In this document: positions 10,506-19,672 of the stretch, piece after piece
How positions within the stretch are numbered: the first letter of the stretch is position 1
How the letters are laid out: each line of letters opens with the position of its first letter
Origin: Pseudomonas rustica
GTDB taxonomy: Bacteria > Pseudomonadota > Gammaproteobacteria > Pseudomonadales > Pseudomonadaceae
Length of the DNA: 64,000 nt
Direction of reading: 5' to 3'
NCBI RefSeq assembly: GCF_018336155.1
Contig: NZ_JAGYHF010000003.1
Coordinates: 124,001 to 188,000, forward strand
The notes under the pieces: model-generated
What the model was told of the DNA's origin: nothing
Databases searched by the model: none
What the model saw: the letters and a program-made list of their open reading frames with translations, nothing else
Position numbers and translations under genes: made by a program

Positions 10506-11234
10506 ATGAGCCAAGTCACAGTACGTTCCGTGGTCTATCAGATTGACGGCCAGCCTTATGAAGGTCGTCTGGCGTTCGACGCCGAGCACAAAGGCGCGCG
10601 TCCGGGTTTGTTGATGGCGCCGAACTGGATGGGCGTCAGCGCGGGCGCGGAAGAAATCGCCAAGTCGGTGGCGGCCAAGGGCTACGTGGTGTTGATTGCT
10701 GACGTCTATGGTCAGGCCGTGCGTCCACAGAACGCTGATCAGGCTGGCGCGGCGATGATGCCGTTGAAGGATGACCGTGCGTTGCTGCGCAAGCGAATGC
10801 AGGCGGCGTTCGAGCAGTTGCAGAGGCAGGGCGAAGCGGCGGTTGATACCTCGAAACTGGCGGTGTTCGGGTTCTGCTTTGGCGGTTGCTGTGCACTGGA
10901 TCTGGCGCGCACCGGTGCGCCGGTGAAAGCGGCGGTGTCGTTCCATGGCACGCTCGATTCGCCGAACCCGGCGGATGCGCAGAACATCAAGGGCTCGGTG
11001 CTGGTGTTGCACGGTGCTTCTGATCCATTGGTGCCGAAAGAGCAATTGCCGGCGTTTGAAGATGAGATGAACGCGGCGAATGTCGATTGGCAGTTGCTGA
11101 GCTACGGCGGTGCGGTGCACTCGTTTACTGACCCGCATGCGAATGTGCCGGGCAAGATGATGTACGACGAGAAAACGGCCAAGCGCGCGTTCAAGTCGAT
11201 GCATGATTTGCTGGATGAAGTGTTCAAGGGCTGA
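10506..11234 (+). CDS. Dienelactone hydrolase family protein
   Basis: A 242-residue alpha/beta hydrolase. The nucleophile motif GFCFGGCCALDLA holds the catalytic Cys near residue 120. LHGASDPLVP supplies the Asp and the GGAVHSFTDP segment the His. The family cleaves lactones such as dienelactone in aromatic breakdown, but many members act on other esters and no ring-cleavage genes lie nearby. The ribosome binding site CAGGAGT precedes the ATG. It is flanked by the htpG terminator and a REP pair, so it is probably transcribed alone. Confidence 0.9.
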   Translation: MSQVTVRSVVYQIDGQPYEGRLAFDAEHKGARPGLLMAPNWMGVSAGAEEIAKSVAAKGYVVLIADVYGQAVRPQNADQAGAAMMPLKDDRALLRKRMQAAFEQLQRQGEAAVDTSKLAVFGFCFGGCCALDLARTGAPVKAAVSFHGTLDSPNPADAQNIKGSVLVLHGASDPLVPKEQLPAFEDEMNAANVDWQLLSYGGAVHSFTDPHANVPGKMMYDEKTAKRAFKSMHDLLDEVFKG

Positions 11235-11241
11235 TTTTTCA

Positions 11242-11316
11242 AGATCAAAAGATCGCAGCCTGCGGCAGCTCCTACACGCGATCAATGTAGGAGCTGCCGC
11301 AGGCTGCGATCTTTTG
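11242..11316. repeat. REP-type palindrome pair, GATCAAAAGATCGCAGCC family
   Basis: Near-perfect inverted copies of AAAGATCGCAGCCTGCGGC through CTCCTAC flank a short spacer. It lies between the convergent dienelactone hydrolase and pirin genes, and its right end is two bases from the pirin stop codon. Confidence 0.9.
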
Positions 11317-11318
11317 CT

Positions 11319-12191
11319 TTATCGGCCTGCCGGCAATTCAATCCGCTCAACTTCCCCCGGCACCGTCGGCCAATCCCCGGCCGCCCATTTACGCCGTGCC
11401 TCATCGATCGCCGCCGGATCGCTCGCGACAAAATTCCAGTTGATCCGCCGAGGCCCGTCCAGTGGCGCGCCGCCAAACACCACGGCGTGCACATCACTCT
11501 CGGCAAACAAACTCATCTCTTCCCCCGCCGGCAACACCACCAACGCATGCGGCTCAATCGCTTCGCCGTTCAACTGCGCATCACCACTCAACACATACAC
11601 CGCCCGTTCTTCATGCTCGGTCGGGATCAGCAGGGTGGTCGCCGTTTGCATTTGTACTTCGGCATACAACGTAGGAGAAAGCACCGGCACCGGTGATTCC
11701 AGGCAAAAGCCTGACCCGGCAATCATGCGAATCTGCACGCCAAGGTTATCGCTGACCGGCAACGTCGCCGCTGGGTGATGGCTGTAATGCCCCGGGCCTT
11801 GTTCGTGATCCTTGGGCGAGGCCAGCCAGATCTGCAAGCCGTGCATCGTGAAACTCTGTTCCCACAACGGCTCCGGCGTGCGCTCAACGTGAGCGATTGC
11901 GCTGCCGGCGGTCATCCAACTGACATCGCCGGCGCTGACCACCTGGTCGGAGCCGAGGCTGTCCTTGTGCTGGATCTGCCCCTGGAACAAGTAGGTGAGG
12001 GTCGACAGACCGATGTGCGGGTGCTGTCGGATGTTCATGCCTTTGCCCGTCGGATAAACCGTTTCGAGCATGTGGTCAAAAAACACGAATGGCCCGACGC
12101 TGCGGCATTTGGCTGACGGCAACGGGCGCAGAATCGGCTGGCCTTCGACGTCTTCGGCGCGCGGGCGGATGATCAGAGGTTGCGTGTCCAT
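11319..12191 (-). CDS. Pirin family protein (cupin, possible quercetinase-like)
   Basis: A 290-residue double-cupin protein. The N-terminal pirin motif includes RPLPSAKCRSVGPFVFFDH and a metal-binding stretch RQHPHIGLSTLTYLFQG. The C-terminal pirin domain covers roughly residues 170-280. Some bacterial pirins have quercetin 2,3-dioxygenase activity, others regulate metabolism; the substrate is not evident. The frame extends to 12281, but the ATG at 12191 (MDTQPLIIRP) matches the family N-terminus. The OsmC gene lies 61 bases upstream on the same strand, so the two may be co-transcribed as oxidative-stress functions. Confidence 0.9.
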   Translation of the reverse strand: MDTQPLIIRPRAEDVEGQPILRPLPSAKCRSVGPFVFFDHMLETVYPTGKGMNIRQHPHIGLSTLTYLFQGQIQHKDSLGSDQVVSAGDVSWMTAGSAIAHVERTPEPLWEQSFTMHGLQIWLASPKDHEQGPGHYSHHPAATLPVSDNLGVQIRMIAGSGFCLESPVPVLSPTLYAEVQMQTATTLLIPTEHEERAVYVLSGDAQLNGEAIEPHALVVLPAGEEMSLFAESDVHAVVFGGAPLDGPRRINWNFVASDPAAIDEARRKWAAGDWPTVPGEVERIELPAGR

Positions 12192-12252
12192 GGTGCATTC
12201 CAGGCTGAGCGGGTGATGCCAGAAGCATAACCCGCCGCTGGCATCAGGAGGA

Positions 12253-12669
12253 TTACTGGCTGTCGAAGCCTTGTGGCGCATGGGTTTCGATGGTGACGTC
12301 GCTGGTGGTCATCAGCTTGTGAATCGGGCAGCGGTCGGCGACGCGCAGCAGTTCTTCACGCTGAGTATCGGTGAGCACGCCTTTGAGGGTGAGGGTGACG
12401 TGCAGGACGTATTTGCCTTTTTGCTCTTCGCTATTGTCGCGTTTGACGTCGACGCCCACACCGGTCAGCGGGATGTCTTTCTTTTTTGCGTACATTTTCA
12501 GGGTCAGGGCTTTGCAGGCGCCCAGCGCGGCGTCGAAATAATCGTGCGGCTCTGGCGCCGTGCCTTCACCGCCGGCGGCAGCCGGGACGTCGGTGAACAA
12601 TTCGAGATCATCGATTTTTACGGAGTGACGGAAACCTTCGGCAGAGACGGTATTGACGGTGATGGTCAT
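12253..12669 (-). CDS. OsmC/Ohr family peroxiredoxin-like protein
   Basis: A 138-residue OsmC-type protein. The two redox cysteines of the family are present: Cys52 in ALGACKALTLKMYA and Cys114 in DRCPIHKLM. Such enzymes reduce organic hydroperoxides, usually with lipoylated partners. The ATG at 12669 (MTITVN) was chosen over 12708 because an AGGTTCAC stretch lies just upstream and the family begins here. It lies upstream of the pirin gene on the same strand. Confidence 0.92.
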   Translation of the reverse strand: MTITVNTVSAEGFRHSVKIDDLELFTDVPAAAGGEGTAPEPHDYFDAALGACKALTLKMYAKKKDIPLTGVGVDVKRDNSEEQKGKYVLHVTLTLKGVLTDTQREELLRVADRCPIHKLMTTSDVTIETHAPQGFDSQ

Positions 12670-12823
12670 GTGAACCTCGCTATCGGTGGGAAAATGTACT
12701 TCGATCAAAAAAGGATCTTGCAGTTATAGAGCATTGTCGCCGCTGAACGTTTCACTTTCCGGCTGGCTGAACCCCGGTGGCTGCGCTGGGGTCTAGTCTG
12801 TGCCTACCTGCCGGAGATTACTT

Positions 12824-13846
12824 GTGTCCTTGTTTCGTTTGAGTCTTGCCAGCCTGTTGCTGATTGCCGGTGCCGCCCATGCGCGGGATTACACCTACAG
12901 CGATGCGCACCTGCATTACGTGGATTTTTTCCAGGAAACCGCTGGCATGCCGAAATTGCTGACAGCGATGAAAGACAATTCCGTCGAGCATGTGATGATT
13001 TCCGGCATTCCGGTGGCGAAGAAATGGCACGAAGATGAACCGAAACGTCCACGCTATTACGCCGGTGATGACGCCGATGCCTATTGGTACAGCGCCACTG
13101 ATGTGATCGTCGCCGATGCCGTGCAAAAACTGCCTGCTGAGCAGCGGCCGTACTTTCATCCGTTCCTCTCCGGCTTCAATCCGAACGACAAGAACTCCGC
13201 CGCGCACATTCAGCGCATGCTCGATCTGTACCCGGGGCTGTGGCAGGGCATTGGCGAAGTGTTTACCCGCCACGATGACCTGACAGCGCTGACCTCCGGC
13301 GACACCCCGCGCGCCAACAATGAGGCGATGACCAAGATCTATCACTTGGCCGCCGAGAACGATTTGCCGGTGATGTTGCACTCGAACATCACCTCCAAGC
13401 GTGAGAAAAATCCGCTTTATCTGTCGGAAGTCGAAGAGCCGCTGCGCAACCACCCACACACCCGATTTATCTGGGCGCACGCCGGCACCAGCGCCGAGAT
13501 TCATCGGCATCAGACGCAGATGGATTTCTTGCTGCCAACGCTGACGCGCATGCTGGAGGCCTATCCGAATCTGTATATCGACCTTTCGTGGAGCATGCTC
13601 ACCCCGTATCTGCTGGATGAGCAAGGCAAGCCGCGCAAAGAGTGGCTGGCGTTAGTCGAGCGCTACCCGGAACGCTTCATGCTGGGCTCGGACGTCGTAG
13701 GTCGATTTAACAAGCTGGGTAAGGAAATGCACAGCTTCAATCCGTTCCTCGACGCATTGCCTACAGAGGTCGCGCATAAAGTCGCGCGGGATAACTTCCT
13801 CGCGATCCTGCCGAAAACTTCGCCCAAGTCAGGTATTGATCGCTGA
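12824..13846 (+). CDS. Exported amidohydrolase-family metal-dependent hydrolase
   Basis: A 340-residue TIM-barrel hydrolase of the amidohydrolase superfamily. After a signal peptide (cleavage near AGAAHA-RD), the segment YSDAHLHYVDFF provides the first metal-binding HxH. Later GEVFTRHDD, MLHSN, WAHAGTSAE and LGSDVVGR give the other barrel ligands. The start is GTG at 12824, 5 bases after GGAGA; the frame is open to 12800 but would spoil the signal peptide. The protein is probably periplasmic. The substrate is unknown. Confidence 0.8.
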   Translation: MSLFRLSLASLLLIAGAAHARDYTYSDAHLHYVDFFQETAGMPKLLTAMKDNSVEHVMISGIPVAKKWHEDEPKRPRYYAGDDADAYWYSATDVIVADAVQKLPAEQRPYFHPFLSGFNPNDKNSAAHIQRMLDLYPGLWQGIGEVFTRHDDLTALTSGDTPRANNEAMTKIYHLAAENDLPVMLHSNITSKREKNPLYLSEVEEPLRNHPHTRFIWAHAGTSAEIHRHQTQMDFLLPTLTRMLEAYPNLYIDLSWSMLTPYLLDEQGKPRKEWLALVERYPERFMLGSDVVGRFNKLGKEMHSFNPFLDALPTEVAHKVARDNFLAILPKTSPKSGIDR

Positions 13847-13920
13847 AACGTTATTGCCAAGCGTTCGAAGTATTAAGGCGTTTTGATATCACCATTTCGT
13901 CTTACGCAAATTCGCAAAGG

Positions 13921-13928
13921 GCCGATAC
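13921..13928 (+). promoter_or_regulatory. Possible FliA (sigma-28) -10 element of the chemoreceptor gene
   Basis: GCCGATAC matches seven of eight bases of the sigma-28 -10 consensus GCCGATAA, 56 bases before the chemoreceptor ATG. The -35 region (TTAC around 13902) matches poorly. Many Pseudomonas chemoreceptor genes are FliA-dependent. Confidence 0.4.
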
Positions 13929-13984
13929 CTTCTAAAGCAACCAGCTGCAGGGTTGATGCAGCGCTTTTGGAAGGAACCAGAGCA

Positions 13985-15610
13985 ATGAGTATCCGTAGTC
14001 TCAATATTGCCCCGCGCGCTGGCCTGGGTTTTGGCCTGTTGGCGCTGATGGTGTTTGCCCTTGGGGCGTTCGCCCTGCTGCAAATGGCGAACATGCGTGC
14101 GCAATCCGACGAGGTCGATAACAACTGGCTGCCCAGTGTGATGGCGGTCGGCGAGATGAGTCAGGACATGTTGCGCCTGCGTGCGCTGACCATGCGCCTG
14201 CTGCTCAATCGCGATCCGCAGGCGCTTGAGCAGAACGTCGCCAAGCTCAATGAGCTGCGCGGCGTGCTCAGCGAAGCCCAGCAAACCTATGACGTTTTGA
14301 TCGTTCTACCTGAGGAGCGCGTGTTGTTTGATCGCTTCAAGGTAGCCGAACACAAATACCTGGAATATCAGGCGCAGGTGATGCAGCTGTCCGCGCAGAA
14401 CCGCGTGGAAGAGGCGGCGAGCATTCTCAACGGCCAGATGAGTCCATTGGCCGATGAAATCGCAGTCATTCTGCGCGAGCTGGTCGAGCTGAATAAGCAC
14501 AACGCCAATCTCGCCACCGAGGCCGCTCGGCTGGTGTTCACCAATTCGCGGGTGTGGGTCGGGGTGATGATCGGCATTACCGCGCTGATCACCATCGGTC
14601 TCGCGGTGATGCTGACACGCAGCATCGTGCTGCCGCTGGCGCAATCGCTTGGAGTGGCGGAAGTGGTCGCTGCTGGCGACCTGACCGGCGACATCACTGT
14701 CAGCGGCAAGGATGAACCGGCGCGGCTGCTGCAAGCGTTGCAAAGCATGCAGCACAACTTGCGCGACACGATCCGGCGAATTTCCGAATCCTCCAGCCAA
14801 CTCGCCTCGGCCTCGGAAGAGCTGAGCTGCGTCACGGAAGACGCTACTCGCGGGTTGCATCAGCAGAGTCTGGAAATCGAACAGGCGGCGACGGCGGTGA
14901 ATCAGATGACGGCAGCGGTTGAGGAGGTTGCCAGCAATGCGGTGGCGACGTCCGAAGCTTCGCGTGAATCGGATCGCATTGCTCAGCATGGGCGTGAACA
15001 GGTGCAGCAGACCGTGTCGTCGATTGAGTTTCTCGCTGAAGACGTGACCAACAATGCCACGCAGGTCGAGAATCTGGCGGACAAGGTGCATGGCATCAGC
15101 AAGGTGCTGGACGTGATTCGCTCGATTGCCGAGCAGACCAATTTGCTCGCGCTGAACGCCGCGATTGAAGCAGCGCGGGCCGGTGATGCCGGGCGAGGGT
15201 TTGCGGTGGTGGCGGATGAAGTACGCGCACTGGCGCATCGCACGCAGCAATCGACGCACGAGATCGAGCAGATGATCAGCGGGATTCAGCAGGGCACCGA
15301 TTCGGCGGTTAATTCGATGCACCAGAGTAATGTCCGGGCGCGTTCGACACTGGAGCTGGCGAAAGCTGCCGGAGTGGCGCTGGAGGAGATTGCCTCGGCG
15401 TTTACGCTGATCAACGAACGCAATCTGGTCATCGCCAGTGCGTCGGAGGAGCAGGCGGCGGTGGCGCGGGAGGTGGATCGTAATCTGATGAATATCCGTG
15501 ATCTGGCGATGCAGACGTCGGCAGGGGCGAATCAGACGAGTGCGGCGAGTCAGGAGTTGTCGCGGTTGGCGGTGGATTTGAACAGCATGGTGGCGAAGTT
15601 TTCTGTCTGA
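13985..15610 (+). CDS. Methyl-accepting chemotaxis protein
   Basis: A 541-residue chemoreceptor. The first membrane helix lies near residues 12-36 and a periplasmic four-helix-bundle ligand-binding domain reaches to about residue 185. The second helix (about 190-212) is followed by a HAMP domain, and the cytoplasmic signalling domain has its hairpin tip at RSIAEQTNLLALNAAIEAAR, near residues 379-398. It relays ligand occupancy to CheA/CheW; the ligand is unknown. The ATG at 13985 has an AAGGAACC ribosome binding site; the frame opening at 13883 is non-conserved. The C-terminus lacks a CheR-tethering pentapeptide. Confidence 0.93.
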   Translation: MSIRSLNIAPRAGLGFGLLALMVFALGAFALLQMANMRAQSDEVDNNWLPSVMAVGEMSQDMLRLRALTMRLLLNRDPQALEQNVAKLNELRGVLSEAQQTYDVLIVLPEERVLFDRFKVAEHKYLEYQAQVMQLSAQNRVEEAASILNGQMSPLADEIAVILRELVELNKHNANLATEAARLVFTNSRVWVGVMIGITALITIGLAVMLTRSIVLPLAQSLGVAEVVAAGDLTGDITVSGKDEPARLLQALQSMQHNLRDTIRRISESSSQLASASEELSCVTEDATRGLHQQSLEIEQAATAVNQMTAAVEEVASNAVATSEASRESDRIAQHGREQVQQTVSSIEFLAEDVTNNATQVENLADKVHGISKVLDVIRSIAEQTNLLALNAAIEAARAGDAGRGFAVVADEVRALAHRTQQSTHEIEQMISGIQQGTDSAVNSMHQSNVRARSTLELAKAAGVALEEIASAFTLINERNLVIASASEEQAAVAREVDRNLMNIRDLAMQTSAGANQTSAASQELSRLAVDLNSMVAKFSV

Positions 15611-15619
15611 AATTACCCC

Positions 15620-15714
15620 TGTAGGAGTTGTCGAGTGAAACGAGGCTGCGATCTTTTGATGTTGATTTTTTAAGATCAGGATCAAAAGATCGCAGCGTGC
15701 CGCAGCTCCTACAG
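15620..15714. repeat. REP-type palindrome pair, GATCAAAAGATCGCAGC family, left arm degenerate
   Basis: The right copy is intact (ATCAAAAGATCGCAGCGTGC and on to CTCCTAC). The left copy, TGTAGGAGTTGTCGAGTGAA..., has diverged in the middle. It lies between the convergent chemoreceptor and DUF3108 genes. Confidence 0.8.
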
Positions 15715-15731
15715 AGGCGCAAGTTGCCAGC

Positions 15732-15763
15732 AAAAAAAAGCCCCGCATCTCGCGGGGCTCTTT
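15732..15763 (-). terminator. Terminator of the purM-purN-DUF3108 unit
   Basis: AGCCCCGC / GCGGGGCT stem with an ATCTC loop. On the minus strand it is followed by eight T residues, 15 bases past the DUF3108 stop. Confidence 0.9.
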
Positions 15764-15777
15764 CATCGTGCGTCGAA

Positions 15778-16491
15778 TCAGCTGCCTTTAACGGCTTTGC
15801 CGTTGACCGTGCCGTCGAGGAGCATGATGTTGTACTCCTTGCCGTCGGTTTCAACCTGTTGCAGGCGAACCAGCAGGTAATCCCAATCCTTGGCGAACCA
15901 CAGGACGGTGATGCGCTTGCTTTGTGTCGGATCGCGAACGCGCTCGACCTTGATCGCGTCGATCTGGCCAGCCTTGGTTTCGACTTTCTCCGAACCCAGC
16001 ACGCGGAAGTCGTAGGTATCGACCTCGCCATCATCAACCACCTGATAGCTCATGCTTTTCTTGCCGGTAGCCACGTCGTGCTGCAGCGCCAGTTGGTAGG
16101 TGGATTTGTCGACCATGCCACGGTTCAGCGGAATCTTCACGGCGTCGCCGCGATCAGTGCCGGTCACCAGTTTATTGGCCCAGTCGAAGTCCAGGTCAGC
16201 CTTTTTCGCTTTGCCCAGACCGCCACGTTCGAAGTGGTAGGACTGTGGCAGCAAGGTGTCCTTGTCCAGGGTCAGGGTGCTTTCTTCGCTCAGGCTGGCG
16301 ATCATCATCGATGCCTTGAAGCTGAGTTTCCAGACGCCGTTGGCTTCCTTGGTCAGGCTGCGCGAGGCGGTGCCGCTCATCGGCAGCTGTTTCCAGTCGG
16401 CGGTATAGCTGGCGGAGAACGGTTGAAGGTCTGCTGCCTGTGCGAAGGGCAGGGCAAACAAGGCGCAAGCGAGAAGCAGGGCGCGACGCAT
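15778..16491 (-). CDS. DUF3108 domain periplasmic protein
   Basis: A 237-residue protein with a signal peptide ending ALPFAQA-AD near residue 20. The remainder is beta-rich (YTADWKQLPMSGTASRS at the start, VLWFAKDWDYLLVRL near the end) and matches the DUF3108 family of periplasmic proteins of unknown function. It lies 8 bases after purN on the same strand and ahead of a terminator, so it is the last gene of the purM-purN unit, a conserved Pseudomonas arrangement. No enzymatic role is implied by that linkage. Confidence 0.87.
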   Translation of the reverse strand: MRRALLLACALFALPFAQAADLQPFSASYTADWKQLPMSGTASRSLTKEANGVWKLSFKASMMIASLSEESTLTLDKDTLLPQSYHFERGGLGKAKKADLDFDWANKLVTGTDRGDAVKIPLNRGMVDKSTYQLALQHDVATGKKSMSYQVVDDGEVDTYDFRVLGSEKVETKAGQIDAIKVERVRDPTQSKRITVLWFAKDWDYLLVRLQQVETDGKEYNIMLLDGTVNGKAVKGS

Positions 16492-16499
16492 AAAATCTC

Positions 16500-17150
16500 C
16501 TAGTGTCGAATCAAGTGGCCGCTGGCCGCGAGTAACTGGCCATCCAGTAAAGCACCGTCCGTACCGAGGGCCAGCCGGCCTTCAGCAAACCAGCGTATGG
16601 CCATCGGGTAGATCAGGTGTTCCTGAACGTGAACCCGCTGCGCCAGACTCTGCGGCGAATCGTGCAACTCTACCGGTATTACTGCCTGTACGACCAGTGG
16701 TCCGCCATCGAGTTCCTCGGTGACGAAGTGCACGGAGCAGCCGTGCTCCGTGTCGCCGGCTTCCAGCGCGCGCTGATGAGTGTGTAACCCTTTGTATTTG
16801 GGTAGCAGCGACGGATGGATGTTGAGCAGGCGCCCTTGATAATGGCGAACGAAATCAGCGCTGAGAATGCGCATGAAACCGGCCAGTACCACGAGTTTGG
16901 GTTGGAATTCGTCGATCAGTTTGATCAGTGCAGCATCGAAGGCCTCGCGACCTTCGAATGCCTTGTGATCCAGCGAGCGGGTAGCGATACCCGCGTCACT
17001 GGCGCGTTGCAGGCCGTACGTGTCGGCGCGGTTGGAAATCACCGCAGCGATGCGAACCGGGCTGTCGCCGGCTCGCGTGCTGTCGATCAAAGCCTGCAAG
17101 TTACTGCCGGTGCCGGACAACAGCACCACGACATCACAGGGTGCGGACAT
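16500..17150 (-). CDS. purN: Phosphoribosylglycinamide formyltransferase 1
   Basis: A 216-residue enzyme that transfers formyl from 10-formyltetrahydrofolate to GAR, the third step of purine synthesis. The phosphate-binding GTGSNLQAL motif lies near residue 12. The catalytic segment HPSLLPKYKGLHTHQRALE holds the active His and is followed by the conserved HFVTEELDGGP Asp. Its ATG shares one base with the purM stop, so the two steps are translationally coupled. Length is typical. Confidence 0.96.
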   Translation of the reverse strand: MSAPCDVVVLLSGTGSNLQALIDSTRAGDSPVRIAAVISNRADTYGLQRASDAGIATRSLDHKAFEGREAFDAALIKLIDEFQPKLVVLAGFMRILSADFVRHYQGRLLNIHPSLLPKYKGLHTHQRALEAGDTEHGCSVHFVTEELDGGPLVVQAVIPVELHDSPQSLAQRVHVQEHLIYPMAIRWFAEGRLALGTDGALLDGQLLAASGHLIRH

Positions 17151-18208
17151 TAATGAGCCTTAAGGTTCTGCAGATCAACCTGAGCTGCGCCTTCGGCGGC
17201 AGCAGCGATCTGACCGATCACCCAAGGCTGCTCGCCAGCGTCACGCAGGGTGTTCAAGGCGACTTCAACGTGCTCCTGAGCCACACAGATGACCATGCCG
17301 ACGCCGCAGTTCAGCACGCGGTGCATCTCGGTTTCGTCAACGTTGCCTTGCTCTTGCAGCCAGTCGAACACGGCCGGGCGAGTCCAGCTGGCGACGTCAA
17401 CAACAGCCTGAGCGCCTTTTGGCAGAACGCGCGGGATGTTGTCGAGCAGGCCGCCACCGGTGATGTGGGCCATGGCTTTGACGGCGCCGGTGTCTTTGAT
17501 CAGCTTGAGCAGCGGCTTCACGTAGATACGGGTCGGGGCCATCAGCAGGTCGGTCAGCGGTTTGCCGTCGAGCTGGATGTTTTCGATGTCGGCGCCAGAT
17601 ACTTCGATGATCTTGCGGATCAGCGAGTAGCCGTTCGAGTGCGGGCCGGACGATGGCAGCGCGATCAGCGCGTCACCGGTGGCGACTTTCGAACCGTCGA
17701 TGATTTCAGCTTTTTCCACGACGCCGACGCAGAAGCCGGCCAGATCGTAGTCTTCGCCTTCGTACATGCCTGGCATTTCAGCGGTTTCGCCGCCAACCAG
17801 CGAGCAACCCGACAGTTCGCAGCCAGCGCCGATGCCGGTCACCACTTGGGTCGCGGTCTCGACATTGAGTTTGCCGGTGGCGTAGTAGTCGAGGAAGAAC
17901 AGTGGCTCAGCGCCGCACACCACCAGGTCGTTGACGCACATGGCGACCAGGTCGATGCCGATGCTGTCGTGCTTGTTCAGGTTCAGTGCCAGGCGCAGCT
18001 TGGTGCCGACGCCGTCGGTGCCGGAAACCAGCACTGGCTGCTTGTAGCCGGCCGGGATTTCGCAGAGGGCGCCGAAACCGCCCAGGCCGCCCATGACTTC
18101 CGGGCGCGCAGTGCGCTTGGCGACGCTCTTGATGCGTTCGACCAATGCTTCACCGGCGTCGATGTCTACACCGGCGTCCTTGTAGCTCAGGGAGGGTTGC
18201 TTGCTCAT
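17150..18208 (-). CDS. purM: Phosphoribosylformylglycinamidine cyclo-ligase (AIR synthetase)
   Basis: A 352-residue enzyme that closes the imidazole ring to make AIR in purine synthesis. It starts [20 protein letters not shown], the usual family N-terminus, and contains GTDGVGTKL and the [10 protein letters not shown] motif of the PurM/PurL ATPase fold. The ATG at 18208 was preferred over 18265, which adds a non-conserved extension. The gene is first of a purM-purN-DUF3108 unit, divergent from the DUF2066 gene across a 374-base gap. Confidence 0.97.
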   Translation of the reverse strand: MSKQPSLSYKDAGVDIDAGEALVERIKSVAKRTARPEVMGGLGGFGALCEIPAGYKQPVLVSGTDGVGTKLRLALNLNKHDSIGIDLVAMCVNDLVVCGAEPLFFLDYYATGKLNVETATQVVTGIGAGCELSGCSLVGGETAEMPGMYEGEDYDLAGFCVGVVEKAEIIDGSKVATGDALIALPSSGPHSNGYSLIRKIIEVSGADIENIQLDGKPLTDLLMAPTRIYVKPLLKLIKDTGAVKAMAHITGGGLLDNIPRVLPKGAQAVVDVASWTRPAVFDWLQEQGNVDETEMHRVLNCGVGMVICVAQEHVEVALNTLRDAGEQPWVIGQIAAAAEGAAQVDLQNLKAH

Positions 18209-18582
18209 GATCCAGGCCTTTAGGGGAGGGGATTCAGGGGTAACGACCGAGTTCAGCGGGAACATCGAAATCGAGGGGGCGAGTGCCTCACGCGAGTTTC
18301 GAGGGGCCCGGCTGTTGCCGGTCTGCGAAGGCGCGCGATTTTATCAGGCTTGAGGGGCAGCGGCCATCCTCGCACCGACGGGCAGGGCCATTATCTCGGG
18401 AAATTTTTTGCAATTAAGGCGTATCACTGCCTGTATAAGGTGTGGCAATTAACCGTCTATCGTTATCACTACGTAAAAACTTACCGCCGCCGTGTGAATG
18501 TTTTGCGAGGGTCAAGGGTCACAGCCTTGCTTAACCGGTTCACGCGGCCTGTTCCAGCCGCTCCTGTCGACGGGAATTTTCC
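18209..18582. other. Divergent intergenic region between purM and the DUF2066 gene
   Basis: This 374-base stretch holds promoters for both directions. A weak rightward candidate is TTGCAA (18408-18413) with TGTATA (18432-18437) 18 bases later. The central part, 18395-18500, is AT-richer than the flanks. No convincing ORF, repeat or conserved RNA was seen. Confidence 0.4.
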
Positions 18583-19641
18583 ATGCTTTTTCGTAAATTG
18601 TTGGTTGTGGGTTGTTTGTCTGTGGTCAGCCTGGCGAGTCATGCCGAAAACCTCAAAGGTCTCTATCAAGTCAGTCAGCCGGTCACCAGTCAGGCGCCGG
18701 AGGAGCGTGATCGCGCCACTCAGGCAGCGCTGGACACGTTGGTGTTGCGCCTGACCGGTGACCCGAAAGCTGCGCAAAATCCCGGGCTGGCGGATATTCG
18801 CAAGAATCCGCAGCAGATCATCACTCAGTTCGGCTTCGACGCCGGGCCGCCGGAGGTGCTCAAGGTCAACTTCGATCCGAACGCTACCGAGCAGGCCTTG
18901 CGCCGCGCCGGGCTGTCGATGTGGGGCGCCAGTCGGCCGTCGATCCTGAGCTGGTGGCTGAACGAATCAGCGGACGGCACGTATCTGGTGGGTGATGGTC
19001 AATCGACCGCCGGGCCGTTGCGTGTGGCGGCTCAGCATCGTGGTTTGCCGCTGCGTTTGCCGTTGGCGGATCTGAGTGAACAACTGGTCGCGACTGCGCC
19101 GGCGCTGGAAGGTACGGATCCGGGGCCGTTGCGCGGGGTTTCCGAACGTTACAACGCCGATGCCTTGCTGGCCGTGCATGCGCGCGAAGAAGGCGGGCAG
19201 TGGCAGGCGAAATGGCATTTGTGGCTGGGCGATCAGAAAGAGGCCGGCACGGTGCAGGGCGCCGATCAGGCTGCTGTGGCCGATGCGGTGATGCTGGCGG
19301 TGGCTGAGCGCCTGGCGCCACGGTTTGTTGCCAAACCGGGTGCGTCGGGCCAGCAGACCCTGGAAGTGCAAGGCATGAATCTTGAGCATTATGCGGCGCT
19401 GTTGCGGTTACTCGAACCGTTCGGCGTGCGTCTGCAGAGTGTCGATGGCGATCGCATCGTCTATCGGGTCAATGGCAGTGCCGACCAGATGCGCGCGCAG
19501 TTGTCGCTGGCGAAGTTGCAAGAATTGCCGGCCGAGGCGCCTGCACCGGTCGCGCCGCCGCAGCCTGCGGTGGCAGGTGCAGCACCGGTCGCGGCTCCGG
19601 CCCCGACACCGGCAGCACCGTCGTTACGGTTTCGCTGGTAA
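18583..19641 (+). CDS. DUF2066 domain-containing exported protein
   Basis: A 352-residue protein with a signal peptide ending SLASHA-EN near residue 22. It matches the DUF2066 family, whose function is unknown: LYQVSQPV, DTLVLRLTGDP, a middle SILSWWLNE stretch. The C-terminal 40 residues are rich in Ala and Pro, a low-complexity tail ending LRFRW. It is followed 31 bases later by the permease gene and then hda, an order kept in Pseudomonas. Confidence 0.88.
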   Translation: MLFRKLLVVGCLSVVSLASHAENLKGLYQVSQPVTSQAPEERDRATQAALDTLVLRLTGDPKAAQNPGLADIRKNPQQIITQFGFDAGPPEVLKVNFDPNATEQALRRAGLSMWGASRPSILSWWLNESADGTYLVGDGQSTAGPLRVAAQHRGLPLRLPLADLSEQLVATAPALEGTDPGPLRGVSERYNADALLAVHAREEGGQWQAKWHLWLGDQKEAGTVQGADQAAVADAVMLAVAERLAPRFVAKPGASGQQTLEVQGMNLEHYAALLRLLEPFGVRLQSVDGDRIVYRVNGSADQMRAQLSLAKLQELPAEAPAPVAPPQPAVAGAAPVAAPAPTPAAPSLRFRW

Positions 19642-19672
19642 GTCTTTCCTTATATAGAAGCAGGAGTGGTTC